From Candida dubliniensis CD36 (lineage: Eukaryota > Ascomycota > Pichiomycetes > Serinales > Debaryomycetaceae), in NCBI RefSeq assembly GCF_000026945.1, contig NC_012863.1:124001-188000 (forward strand): a stretch of DNA of 64,000 bases, written 5' to 3'. Below are positions 30,993 to 41,136 of the stretch, piece by piece. A model generated the notes under the pieces. The model ran no database searches, was not told where the DNA came from, and was given only the letters and a program-made list of their open reading frames with translations. The stretch's first letter is position 1; every line of letters begins with the position of its first letter. The position numbers were made by a program, and so were the translations under genes.

Positions 30993-31777
30993 ATCATATT
31001 ATTCATTCAAAAGATGTTTGTTTTCAATCATACAAAATGAGTGAAAAAAAAATTTTGTGGTATTCTCTTTTTTCTTTCATTCTTTGTTTTGAATGGAAGA
31101 TTTGAGATGGGAATATTTGTAAATTCAATATGTATTCTATCAGTAATATTAATCAATAGATAGGTTAATATGTTCCAAATGCATAATAAAGATTTAAATA
31201 CAATTTATTATCTATTTAAAAAGTGTAGAAATTGGTTTGACAGATGGACATTGAAGTAATTTTATTGGACAGACTGCATATTGACACTTCCCAAGTATAT
31301 TTCAATGGTTTATGGTGATGAGGTCTGGCAATTTTTGTTGTTTTTTTTTTTTTTTTGCAACGAGAATTGTTTATTACTTTAACGAGAGTAACTCAATCAG
31401 CGAATGAAAAAATAGACCTTGAGAATCTGAGAAACCACTCAAAGAAAAAAAAAAGCGTTATTTATACAATATTTATATATAATATTGTCAATACTTTCCA
31501 TTCCATTTGTTATTTTGAACCCTTCGCCCACTCCGCCCCCCCCCCCCCACCTCCTACCAGTTCTTAATTTAGACTTCAAGTTGATATAAGATAACTATTC
31601 ATTATTACTTTACTTTATTATTTCCAAACTCATTCCTTTTTTTTTTCATTTTGCACAAACTTTTAGTACATACTTTTTTGCATTTAACGTTATTCACCCT
31701 GTCATTCAACACTTTTTATGCATTTGAGATAATTATTTTGCCTTCTTAATTAAATCACTATTGTTTATCCATATGAT
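30993..31777. other. Divergent promoter region of QRI7 and MME1
   Basis: A 785-bp region. It contains a C8-10 run near 31541 and several A and T homopolymers, and pyrimidine-rich sequence upstream of MME1. No coding frame or RNA gene is recognised (the small frame at 31355-31567 is rejected). Confidence 0.5.
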
Positions 31778-32869
31778 ATGTCACAAATTTTCACTAGTTC
31801 CACAATACCGTTAACGTTTGAATCACGTGAACATAAAGAACATCATAATATTCGAAATAAGCCTCCGCTGTCTCAACCAGAAAGTAGAGAAAATGAAACA
31901 TTACAACCGATCTGGCAATGTATGTTGGCAGGAGGATTTGGAGGAGTTGTTGGGGATAGTGCTATGCACTCATTGGATACAGTGAAAACGAGGCAGCAAG
32001 GATTCCCATACAAGGTTAAATATAAACACATGATTCCAGCTTATTCAACAATCCTAAAAGAAGAAGGATTTTTCCGAGGATTATATGGTGGATATACACC
32101 AGCAGCATTAGGGTCTTTCCCTTCAACAGCGGCATTCTTTGGGACTTATGAATACTCCAAAAGAGTAATGATAAACAAATGGCACGTTAACGAAACATTG
32201 GCATATTTCATTGCCGGTATATTGGGAGATTTAGCATCAAGTATATTTTATGTGCCTTCGGAAGTGTTAAAGACTCGTTTACAATTACAAGGTAAATACA
32301 ATAATCCTTATACCAAAAAATGTGGTTATAATTACCGTGGTCTATGGAATGCAATTGTAACTATTGCCAAAACTGAAGGCCCTAAAACTTTTGTGTTTGG
32401 TTATAAAGAAACATTATTTCGTGATTTACCATTTAGTGCCCTACAATTTTCATTTTACGAAACTTTCCGTCAATGGGCTATTTACTCAAACAACGGGTCT
32501 GATGATTTATCCATATCAATGGAATTGTTGACTGGAGCAGCAGCTGGTGGTTTGGCTGGAACTTTGACAACTCCACTTGATGTTATAAAGACTCGTATTC
32601 AAACAGCTACAAATACTTCAGAATTGAGTAGCTCAATTTCCACTAAACAAACCATCACAAACCCAATAATTAGATTGTTAAATAGAAATGCAACTTTGAA
32701 AGCATTGGTATCGATATATAAACACGAAGGTATACTAGGGGCATTTTCTGGTGTTGGTCCTAGATTTATATGGACAGGTATACAGAGTTCCATCATGCTT
32801 CTATTGTACCAAGTGGCTCTAAAGCAATTGGATATATTATCTGATGACAGAGACAAGTTAGAGTCTTGA
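31778..32869 (+). CDS. MME1: Mitochondrial carrier, Mme1 (magnesium export) family
   Basis: Inner-membrane mitochondrial carrier; the S. cerevisiae orthologue YMR166C (Mme1) exports Mg2+ from mitochondria. Three tandem repeats carry the carrier motif: SLDTVKTRQQ, PSEVLKTRLQLQ and PLDVIKTRIQT. Six membrane helices are expected. Stretches such as GGVVGDSAMHSLDTVKTRQQ and GVGPRFIWTGIQSSIMLLLY match the yeast protein nearly residue for residue. Length 363 aa against 368. It precedes SPS19 in the same direction by 580 bp, with no sign of co-transcription. Confidence 0.9.
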   Translation: MSQIFTSSTIPLTFESREHKEHHNIRNKPPLSQPESRENETLQPIWQCMLAGGFGGVVGDSAMHSLDTVKTRQQGFPYKVKYKHMIPAYSTILKEEGFFRGLYGGYTPAALGSFPSTAAFFGTYEYSKRVMINKWHVNETLAYFIAGILGDLASSIFYVPSEVLKTRLQLQGKYNNPYTKKCGYNYRGLWNAIVTIAKTEGPKTFVFGYKETLFRDLPFSALQFSFYETFRQWAIYSNNGSDDLSISMELLTGAAAGGLAGTLTTPLDVIKTRIQTATNTSELSSSISTKQTITNPIIRLLNRNATLKALVSIYKHEGILGAFSGVGPRFIWTGIQSSIMLLLYQVALKQLDILSDDRDKLES

Positions 32870-33259
32870 TATAAATTTGTAAATAGCATTATAGATTATA
32901 ATACACTAAACGTTTTTATCAAAGTGAAGAGGATTTAAATTTTTGCATCTAGAGTTCAATTCAAGAAGAGAGAGGGGGACAATACATCTACCGGAGTTAA
33001 TGGCCATGAATGTTATCTCCAGGATCCCTTAAGTATACTACTCTGATTGAAATACTCATTTGTGTCAAGAAATTTTTGTATTTATAATATCCCCTATTGC
33101 TCATAACCTCCGTTGTTACAATGATAGTGGCAGCACCAGAAGTTCATATACTGTTCATAACTAAACCCAGCACAATCGTCTTTTCACATGTAAAAAAAAA
33201 AGTATCCCGCAGTAAATTTCAAGTAACAGGGACCAAAAAAAAGGGAACACAATCTTTCA

Positions 33260-33265
33260 CCTCGG
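33260..33265 (+). promoter_or_regulatory. CCTCGG fatty-acid response motif
   Basis: CCTCGG is the core bound by the FarA/FarB/Ctf1 zinc-cluster family that switches on beta-oxidation genes in Aspergillus and, through Ctf1, in Candida. It lies 185 bp upstream of an SPS19-type gene. The single motif is suggestive only. Confidence 0.5.
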
Positions 33266-33337
33266 GGCAGAATTTCACATTGTCAACCCCACATCTATAA
33301 AGCAACTGAAAAAAAAAAATGAAGGACTGATTTCCTT

Positions 33338-33345
33338 TATAAATA
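33338..33345 (+). promoter_or_regulatory. TATA box of the SPS19-type gene
   Basis: TATAAATA 105 bp before the ATG at 33450, as usual for an inducible yeast gene. Confidence 0.5.
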
Positions 33346-33449
33346 CATGTATTTGTTATCAATATAACTCTTATCTTCCTTTTTCTTTGAAACAACAAGT
33401 TACATTTTAAACAACTAAGTTCAATTTCACATATTTATTAGAACAAAAA

Positions 33450-34322
33450 ATGCCAAATACCTTAGACAAATCATATCTCGAAAAAAGTGTTTGGAAATCA
33501 GATATTTTTAAAGGTAAAGTTGCCTTCATTACTGGTGGTGCAGGTACTATCTGTCGTGTTCAAGCAGAAGCATTAGTTTTATTAGGTGCCAATGTTGCCA
33601 TCATAGGTAGAAATGCTCAAAAAACTGAAGATGCTGCCAAAGAAATTGCCACATTGAGACCAGGAGCCAAAGTTATCGGGATTGGAAATGTTGATGTTCG
33701 TAAAATCCAAACTATTAAAGACGCAGTTGACAGAACTGTGAAAGAATTGGGAAGAATTGATCACGTTATTGCTGGTGCCGCTGGTAATTTCTTATCTGAT
33801 TTCAACCATTTATCTTCAAACGCATTCAAATCGGTTATTGATATTGATTTGTTGGGTTCCTTCAACACTGTCAAAGTATGTTTTGAGGAATTGAGAAAGA
33901 ACAAAGGTAGTGTTATCTTTGTTAGTGCTACTTTACATTACTATGGTTTGCCAATGCAACTTCACGCAAGTGCTGCAAAGGCTGGTGTTGACGCTTTAAG
34001 TAATGCTCTTGCTGTTGAATTGGGACCTTTGGGTATTAGATTCAATTGTATTGCCCCTGGTGCTATTGGCGGTACTGAAGGTATGCTGCGTTTAGCTCCT
34101 CCTAGTGAAGTCCCAATGGAACTGAAAATCCCATTGCAAAGACAAGGTACTACTACTGATATTGCGGATGCCACTGTGTACTTGTTCTCACCAGCTGCAT
34201 CATATGTTACTGGTGATGTGTTGGTTGTAGATGGTGCTTGGTGGCAAGTTGGTGGTTTCCTTGGTGATCTTTACCCAAGTCTTGTTATTCACCAAAACGA
34301 AGACCCACAAGGGAAATTGTAG
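33450..34322 (+). CDS. SPS19: Peroxisomal 2,4-dienoyl-CoA reductase
   Basis: Short-chain dehydrogenase/reductase for beta-oxidation of unsaturated fatty acids with even-position double bonds. The Rossmann motif is TGGAGTICRVQAEAL (about residues 29-43), and the blocks IDIDLLGSFNTVK, NCIAPGAIGGTEG and FSPAASYVTGDVLVVDG match S. cerevisiae Sps19 closely. As in that family, the usual Tyr-x3-Lys reads HASAAKAG. Length 290 aa against 292. The C terminus ends GKL rather than SKL, a weak or variant peroxisomal PTS1. In C. albicans the orthologue is, I believe, named SPS20; the enzyme family is not in doubt. Confidence 0.9.
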   Translation: MPNTLDKSYLEKSVWKSDIFKGKVAFITGGAGTICRVQAEALVLLGANVAIIGRNAQKTEDAAKEIATLRPGAKVIGIGNVDVRKIQTIKDAVDRTVKELGRIDHVIAGAAGNFLSDFNHLSSNAFKSVIDIDLLGSFNTVKVCFEELRKNKGSVIFVSATLHYYGLPMQLHASAAKAGVDALSNALAVELGPLGIRFNCIAPGAIGGTEGMLRLAPPSEVPMELKIPLQRQGTTTDIADATVYLFSPAASYVTGDVLVVDGAWWQVGGFLGDLYPSLVIHQNEDPQGKL

Positions 34323-34727
34323 TTTTCATAGACTGTGTATAATTGCAATAGTTAAAAAAGAAACTATTCTGGGTTCTATCTATTTGAAATTTGAGTGATT
34401 GGTCACTATATGCTTAGCTAAATCAGGAGATTTTCTTAATTGATTACGTGGGGGGGTGGTGGAATTTACACCATACGATATCTACTGTTAGTAGATCTGG
34501 AAACTACTGGTCGCGAAAAATAGTACAAGCAAAAATTCAAAGAGTGATCACTCATGCTCGTTAAAACTTTCAGGTACACACACAAACCAATAGACGAGAG
34601 AAAGAAAACTGAAACAATTGATGAACAAACTCTAGCTTTAAATAAATACCTTCCCCCTCAAAAAAAAAAAAAAGAAAAACAAAAAGAAAAGAAAAGAATA
34701 CTCTACCCCTTAATCATTAATAACAAA
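34323..34727. other. Intergenic and leader region of the FYV8-like gene
   Basis: A 405-bp gap. Just upstream of the chosen ATG the leader is A-rich (34659-34700), with an in-frame ATG at 34554 that I do not use. A G7 run lies at about 34450-34456. No other gene. Confidence 0.5.
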
Positions 34728-37457
34728 ATGACAGATAGATTCGGAAGACAAAAATCAACTCGCTGGGTGAATTCTGTTCCAACTTACGGAGATTGGGGCG
34801 ATGATGATTATGAAGATGAGTACACGTATCAAGAAGATAATTCCTCACAACAACAAAGAAAAGTGACACCCCAGAGATTTGAGTTACCCAGTGATCATGT
34901 TCCCCCAGTGCCGGTTATTGACGAAAAGTATAAAAACTTTACTGCTGAAAACAACATAGAAAGCAATGTGAGTCAACCTAAAGAACTTGTGTTGTCGGTT
35001 GATGGACAAACTAATCTTGAAAGTGATAGCAGTGATGAAGAATCTGAGATCATTAGTCAAGGGTGTGTTAGTCCGTATAAACAAGCAAATAAGCAAACAT
35101 TCGGAATTTCCCAAAACTTTGATGAGAAGCTGACGACACCTGGTTATCTGGTTAACACCCCTGTTATTGTATCAAATAATGGATCCGATTCTAATGTGGA
35201 GAGAAACGATAATAATGAAGAAGATAATAAAAATTTTACTAGAGCATTGAAAGAGATTCAACTGAAGGAATCACATCATGAGGATTTGGAAAAATTAGAA
35301 CTTCAGCATAGACAGAAAGATGAGTCTGAGTCTGACAAACAAGTTTCAGAACTGTCTTCAACTAAAAAACAGCCAAACTTGATTTTATCAGTTGATAAGC
35401 ATAAGAACATTTATTCCGATAGCAGCGATGATGACGACAATGATGACGACATGGGTTCGAGTCTTAATTTTGGAGCATCGACTCATAGTCTTGGAAACAT
35501 CGCAAAGGCTACCACATCTAAAAATAACGTCACAACTTTGGAAGTGCAATCTAAAGAGGGGCATCAATTTGAACCTCCAACACCAACATATAGCTATTCG
35601 CAGCAATCGTCAAACTTACCACCAGAAAGTCCTTCTATGGAGTCTGAAAATAGTTTCAATTCAGAATACTCATTCCAAAGAGAACCTGTTAGCTTGCAAT
35701 TAGCTACTCACCATGAAGAAATTGAAACTATGTCACCGAAGAAAGATCTGTTACCGGAACCAAATGAACAGATTGAGGAATTGAATACCGCCGTGAAATC
35801 GCCTCAACCGGAATTAGTACTCTCGGTAGATAAACCGGACTTTAAAGCTAGTGATGACGAAGATGATGATGATGATTATAACTGGGGCTATAACAGTCAA
35901 AGCTCTAGTAATGATGAAAAAGAAGCTCTTAATGTTCCTGGAGAAAATTCAGCGTCAGATATAGATTCCTTTATTGATAATTTGAATAAAGTCTATAGCG
36001 GGGACCCTTCTGCAGAAGTTTTACCACCGATAGATCATGATTTGTCATTGCCAGATTTTGAGAATACTTCATTCAGTAAATATGAGGACGACGATGAAGA
36101 TAATTACAGTCCTATTAAACCGTTAGCTGTTTCTCAGCAAAAAGAAGCTCATGATGATTACTTGAGTTCATTCTCAGGAAGAACGCAATCAATAAGGAAA
36201 CCCCCAAGACATTCTGCAATTTTTACTGACGATTTCTCTGGTATTCCCAATGATGAAACTGAAAAGGCAACAGAGGAAGAAAAGGATGACTCCATTACAG
36301 AAGATCTGGTACCAGCTATTGCACAAACAAATGAATCTGAATTTGAACAAAAAGCATTGGGTAATAATAATACTGAGTTAGCTCCACCTGAACTACATCC
36401 AGTAGCCTCCTCGGGATCATTATCAACTGGTAAATTATCCTTGGATACTGCATCTCAGAAACAACAAGAAGCACAAGAGGAAGAAAGTATAACAAAAGAT
36501 ATCAAAGACTCTCGGAGAATTTCCACACTGAGTAATGCCACTTTCAACTTAGGTGGTTGGGCCCCTAATACTGATAATTTCCGTAATCAATTCATAAGCG
36601 AGAACGATAACGAGTCCGTAAACTTTAACACAGATAGAAGTGGTTATGACAAATTTACAAAAGTGAGAACTGAATCAAGTCTAGAGGAAGAGAATGTCAA
36701 TGCTAGTTTACCTTCAATCCCAGAGACTATTGATGCAGTTATGCCAATTATTCAAGAAGATGGTGGTAGTGAAGAAGAAGGAGAAGGTGATGATGACCAA
36801 GAGAAAGATGATGTTCAAGATTATAATGGTGATTCTCAGTCGGTGTTACCCACAATTACCATGACGTCAAAATCTGATTCTGTTTTGAATGAACATTTTT
36901 ATCCAAAGCCATTATTTAAAGAAGAGAGATTGACTCCTGCTGCTTCGAAAGAAAATTTATTGCCACAAAAGTATAACAGTTTGTTACCTCCTGAGAATAG
37001 AAGAGCTTCTGATAGTTCAGAAGTTTCTGAAAGACAAAGGTCGGAATCAACATCTACTGTTACCACCAACTCTACTGTACAAGTAACTCCCAAAGAGTTA
37101 GTTCCTGGTAAATATCCTGTTTCAGATTGGAAGAGTATTGTTACTATATCACAGCCTATTGACAGAATTGCAGCTTTTAAGGATGCATTACATAAGGAAC
37201 AACAATATGATAGTAAGTTGACGAGTTGGTTACATTATGCATTGAAACGACTGCCCAATACAAGCACAAACTTACTGATTGGTAGAGTTGCCTCTCAAGC
37301 ATATCAAAATGCTGAGCACAATGATCTTCGAAGACATGCTTCATTCAGAAGTAGAGTCAATATTGTCAAAGACAAGGTTGAAGGTACTGGATCTTTTGGT
37401 AAGAAATTGTTTAGCCGTAGTAAGAAGTTTATCAAATCGACCACAGGTGATAAGTAG
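34728..37457 (+). CDS. FYV8: FYV8-like acidic, repeat-bearing protein
   Basis: A 909-residue protein, mostly disordered and acidic. The N terminus MTDRFGRQKSTRWVNS, followed by an aromatic/acidic segment (W-G-D-D-D-Y-E-D), recalls yeast Fyv8, a poorly characterised cortical protein. Three copies of a LxLSVD-acidic motif occur at about residues 87, 218 and 363 (bases near 34984, 35379 and 35814). The folded part is the C-terminal 120 residues (DWKSIVTISQPIDRIAAFKD to the end), which is helical and basic. I choose the ATG at 34728 because the frame before it is a Lys-rich read-through of an A tract. The assignment to Fyv8 is by N-terminal and repeat likeness. Confidence 0.6.
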   Translation: MTDRFGRQKSTRWVNSVPTYGDWGDDDYEDEYTYQEDNSSQQQRKVTPQRFELPSDHVPPVPVIDEKYKNFTAENNIESNVSQPKELVLSVDGQTNLESDSSDEESEIISQGCVSPYKQANKQTFGISQNFDEKLTTPGYLVNTPVIVSNNGSDSNVERNDNNEEDNKNFTRALKEIQLKESHHEDLEKLELQHRQKDESESDKQVSELSSTKKQPNLILSVDKHKNIYSDSSDDDDNDDDMGSSLNFGASTHSLGNIAKATTSKNNVTTLEVQSKEGHQFEPPTPTYSYSQQSSNLPPESPSMESENSFNSEYSFQREPVSLQLATHHEEIETMSPKKDLLPEPNEQIEELNTAVKSPQPELVLSVDKPDFKASDDEDDDDDYNWGYNSQSSSNDEKEALNVPGENSASDIDSFIDNLNKVYSGDPSAEVLPPIDHDLSLPDFENTSFSKYEDDDEDNYSPIKPLAVSQQKEAHDDYLSSFSGRTQSIRKPPRHSAIFTDDFSGIPNDETEKATEEEKDDSITEDLVPAIAQTNESEFEQKALGNNNTELAPPELHPVASSGSLSTGKLSLDTASQKQQEAQEEESITKDIKDSRRISTLSNATFNLGGWAPNTDNFRNQFISENDNESVNFNTDRSGYDKFTKVRTESSLEEENVNASLPSIPETIDAVMPIIQEDGGSEEEGEGDDDQEKDDVQDYNGDSQSVLPTITMTSKSDSVLNEHFYPKPLFKEERLTPAASKENLLPQKYNSLLPPENRRASDSSEVSERQRSESTSTVTTNSTVQVTPKELVPGKYPVSDWKSIVTISQPIDRIAAFKDALHKEQQYDSKLTSWLHYALKRLPNTSTNLLIGRVASQAYQNAEHNDLRRHASFRSRVNIVKDKVEGTGSFGKKLFSRSKKFIKSTTGDK

Positions 37458-37726
37458 TTTTGATTAGAAATTGAATATACAAAAAGAGATATACTAGATA
37501 TTGAATTATTATCTCTTGGTACATTAACAAGCATAATGATTAAGACACACACAAAAAATAAAATAATATATATTGACGAATATTTAAATAATAACGATAA
37601 GAAAAGGGTAAAAATAATAAAACGAACTTGCTTTAAAAAAAAAAAAATTGGAAATAGGTTTCAGCCGTGTGTCAAAGCAGCAACACCAGAGATTTGGTAA
37701 TCACAATATCATTCATATCAACTTTT

Positions 37727-39865
37727 CTATTTCTTCATACATTCTTCGACAGAAACAATGTCGAGATTAGCAGCATTACAATAATTGTTGACATAACATG
37801 AAGTAGTAATGTTTTTACCCGATGGATGAGTACAGTTAGGAGTGTAAGGACTAAATCTGTACTGGTAGTCGGTATACATTTGGTTAAACTTGATGTTAGT
37901 GGGATCTTTCATTTTGCTAATAGCAAATTTATCCCAGAAGGTAGCGTTAAGTGGAGCACTTGCTGGCCATTCATTGTTTGGGTCGTAAGCAGCTCTAGCA
38001 GAATATTCATATTCCCAAACTGGTTCATCACCACCATTAACATAAGTTTCGTTCAATTTAGTATAGTAGTTGAAAGAATTGATAATGTTGAAACTTTCAT
38101 CTTCAACTTCATAGTATCTAAATGCTGGGTTATGGTTACCAAATGGAGTAAGTGATTGAATGACCCAAGCAGATGTGATTGGTTGGTTTGGTTTTGGTGA
38201 TTTGGCATCAGAATAAGCAACGATTTTTTGATCATTATGAGTGTGTCCATAATAAAGATTGGCAATGGTGTAAGGAGCAAATCTTCTAACAATTTTTTGG
38301 AAAATTAATGAATCAATTGGCATAACATCATCTTTGTTCGGTGGAACATGAGCACTAATCCAAACTCTTTGGTTTTTCTTTTCACTTTCGATCAATTCAT
38401 CAACCAAAAACTTCCAACCACCGAAAAGATCAGGATCAGATGAAGCATTAAGGAATCTCCATGTGTTAGATTGATAGTAAGTATTTGAGTTCAAAGTAAT
38501 GATTTTCAAGCCTCTTTCTGTTTCATAGGAGAAGGCAGCATAGTGGTCTTTCATAGTTTGTTTTTCACTTTTTTCAAACCATTCATTTCCAATCCATACA
38601 TCAACCATTTCATTATTGTTCCATGAGTAACTGTTGTTGTAATCAAGTTTCAAAGGAGCTAACAAACCATATGGAGCGGTATCGTGGTTACCCATACTTG
38701 GAAGAACTGGAATTCCATTAAGGTATTGTCTCATGGCTTTGAAAGTACGGATTTCTTCACTTTTAACCAAGTCAACAGTAACACTTTGCAAATCATGTTC
38801 AGCAGTGTCACCATTGTAAAGAGCAAATTCAAAGTTTTTCTCTTTGTGCATTTTAGCCATTTCAATTAAAGAATTGTTAACCAAGATTTCTGGTGTGTCA
38901 CTCAAATAAGCACCAAAGACAGTAGCAGGTTGAAAGTTAAAGTTCCAGCCACGAGATTTTGGGAAATCGTAATATTCACCTTTAACGTATTTTTCTCCAT
39001 CATAATGGGCATCAGGGTAAAAGGAGAATTTAAAGTCTTTTGGACTCTTGTTTGGATTGTCTGCAGCAAAGGCACTGGTGAAATTATAGTTTTTTTCAAC
39101 TAATTTGTTGTTAAAAGATTTGGTAAGACCACACACTAATTGGGAACATTTGGCTTCATTACCTTGTTCGTAAGTGAATTGGATATGAGCATCACTCATA
39201 TGCAAGACATTGAATCTTTCTCTGTTGGTCTTGTTGTAGATTGGTTCGGAGTAATGTTGTGGTTTTTTTTCTGGCCACCAGCTTTCAATGTTGAAGGAAT
39301 CAACCACAGTTTCAAGATCTGGAAGATCACAACTTCCCATTTGTGCATGACAATAATACTCAAGATCAAATTCATCTGAAGTATTGAATCTTCCTAAAAA
39401 GTCCAAGAAATCGTTGTCAAGAAAGTTGACAACATCGTAACCATCAATACCAGATTCAAATTTTTGGTCAAACTTTTTGTCAGTGTAAGCCTTGGTGGTA
39501 ACAAAGAAGTTTCCAATGGTACAGTACATATATGGAGTTGTATTCAAAACGCAATCCTTGTACATCATCAAAGTAGTCAAATGAGCTTTTTCTGGTTTTT
39601 CATCAATCAACTTTTTAACAAATCTCATTTTGTTTTTACATTGGTCACACTTGGAAACATTACCTTTAGCAATTTGCAATTGTTTCAATTGCAACATAAT
39701 GTAATCATAATCTTTGCTTGGCAAGTTTCTGAAAACAGGTTCCATAAGATCTTCATCTCTTTTTTGGAGGGATTGGGCTTTGAGTTGTTCAACATTAGGA
39801 ACAACTTGAGCAATAACAGCAGCAACAGCAAAACAAATGAAAGCTATCAAGAAATTGGCTTGCAT
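37727..39865 (-). CDS. ASM3: Secreted acid sphingomyelinase-like phosphodiesterase
   Basis: A 712-residue secreted metallophosphoesterase of the acid sphingomyelinase family. Residues 1-19 are a signal peptide, and Lys-Arg at 35-36 is a likely Kex2 site. A saposin-B-like region with paired cysteines (CDQCKNKMRFVKKLI near 76, then C106, C116) precedes the catalytic domain. Metal ligands are visible in MSDAHIQF, NGDTAEHD, GNHDTAPYG, WISAHVPP and GHTHND. Several N-x-S/T sites are present. Known Candida homologues are secreted and probably GPI-free; the substrate is likely sphingomyelin-like or unknown here. A CACGTG E-box lies about 185 bp upstream. Confidence 0.88.
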   Translation of the reverse strand: MQANFLIAFICFAVAAVIAQVVPNVEQLKAQSLQKRDEDLMEPVFRNLPSKDYDYIMLQLKQLQIAKGNVSKCDQCKNKMRFVKKLIDEKPEKAHLTTLMMYKDCVLNTTPYMYCTIGNFFVTTKAYTDKKFDQKFESGIDGYDVVNFLDNDFLDFLGRFNTSDEFDLEYYCHAQMGSCDLPDLETVVDSFNIESWWPEKKPQHYSEPIYNKTNRERFNVLHMSDAHIQFTYEQGNEAKCSQLVCGLTKSFNNKLVEKNYNFTSAFAADNPNKSPKDFKFSFYPDAHYDGEKYVKGEYYDFPKSRGWNFNFQPATVFGAYLSDTPEILVNNSLIEMAKMHKEKNFEFALYNGDTAEHDLQSVTVDLVKSEEIRTFKAMRQYLNGIPVLPSMGNHDTAPYGLLAPLKLDYNNSYSWNNNEMVDVWIGNEWFEKSEKQTMKDHYAAFSYETERGLKIITLNSNTYYQSNTWRFLNASSDPDLFGGWKFLVDELIESEKKNQRVWISAHVPPNKDDVMPIDSLIFQKIVRRFAPYTIANLYYGHTHNDQKIVAYSDAKSPKPNQPITSAWVIQSLTPFGNHNPAFRYYEVEDESFNIINSFNYYTKLNETYVNGGDEPVWEYEYSARAAYDPNNEWPASAPLNATFWDKFAISKMKDPTNIKFNQMYTDYQYRFSPYTPNCTHPSGKNITTSCYVNNYCNAANLDIVSVEECMKK

Positions 39866-41136
39866 GGTGTAGTGTTTGGAGAATGGGTTAGTGAGATAAA
39901 AATTAGTCTTTCAAACATTTCAACAGTAGGATTTGAGTAGCTTTTATATTGAAATATTGCAGTTGATTTTATTTCTTCGGATGATGAATTTTCTTTCTTT
40001 TACGTATACTTTTTGCAACCAAAAATTTTTGTTTTTCTATATTGGTTCCACGTGTGAATAAACCAGATCAAAAATTTTCTCAAGCAAGTACACATTGGCA
40101 AGTATCTCAACCATCTCTATCCATAGAATCTATTTAGCCTAACGGAGATTGTTTATTATTAGATTCCTAATTACGCTTCCTATTTAAGCGATTTACTCCT
40201 TAAAACGTGGGTCCACTGACACAGTAATTAAGATACTTGTTGAAATCACCAAGACAATATATCTAAATTGTTTACAATCTAATTTATTTGATTTATAATT
40301 CATTGTTACATTGAATATATTTCTTTGAATACCTGTTATGAGCAAAGGAATGGTAAAGGTAAGCAACCACTCGTTTTTAATGAAACTATGTTTATTATGA
40401 TCATTTATGTCCGCTGATTAGCTGATTATTGTTAGCTTTTTAGTCGAAAGTTAGTTTTGCAAAGGAAATTACGGACCAAGAACTAAACAATCAGATGAAT
40501 GATTACAGGACCACTAACGAAAGATGTTTCCCCTAGTCCGAGGTAATCAAAATACACCTTAAATATCCAGCATTTAGAAAATAAAATTCCAAAACATAGT
40601 TATCTTAATATGTTCAGAGGTAGCATCTTTGGAGGTCCATAAAACAAGGTTTATATGAATACAATATAAACATAAAGTAACGGCAAACTATCTTTGAAAG
40701 AAACAAAAGTAACCAGAAACTTTTCATATCCAGCATTTGCATTTGGGAACGTAGTTAGCCTAGATATTTGAAGCCGGTCTCATGTCCAAAGGGAACTATA
40801 TTCATAACCTAAGATCCTATTAGGAAAGTTGATACGGAAAACAAAAATAAACTTTAATAATCATCTACAAACAAAACTATAACCTACACATATACATAAC
40901 CGCCAAGAATTATAGTCTTGGAATACCCTAAACCTGAATAATTATGTTTGAATCGGATAAAAACAATTCCGAATAGGAAACCTCAAGATATGAGTTGTCA
41001 ATTGTTGTACAACTTCAAGTCTCGTAATTCACATAAATCTATCAATGCAATTTGAAAAAGCCCACAAAAAAAAGCACTCCAATAAGCTGGAAATAGGATT
41101 CATAACCAAAACATAAATTCAGCACTCTTCGCTTAC
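39866..41136. other. 1.3-kb promoter and spacer region
   Basis: A stretch between ASM3 and the PIN2-like gene (both on the minus strand). It holds a CACGTG box (40049-40054) and two copies of TATCCAGCATTT (about 40565 and 40728). No ORF, tRNA or transposon copy is recognised. Confidence 0.5.
40049..40054. promoter_or_regulatory. CACGTG E-box upstream of ASM3
   Basis: CACGTG hexamer 184-189 bp upstream of the ASM3 start. It fits Pho4 (phosphate starvation) or Cbf1; which one, if any, is unknown. Confidence 0.3.

Larger units (their letters stand above)
32870..33449. other. SPS19-type promoter region
   Basis: A 580-bp gap holding the MME1 3' end and the promoter of the dienoyl-CoA reductase, including CCTCGG at 33260-33265 and a TATA box at 33338-33345. 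No other gene is seen. Confidence 0.55.

Noticed and set aside
34554..34727. In-frame 58-codon N-terminal extension of the FYV8-like gene
   Set aside because: Lys-rich read-through of A tracts; the conserved-looking N terminus starts at 34728.
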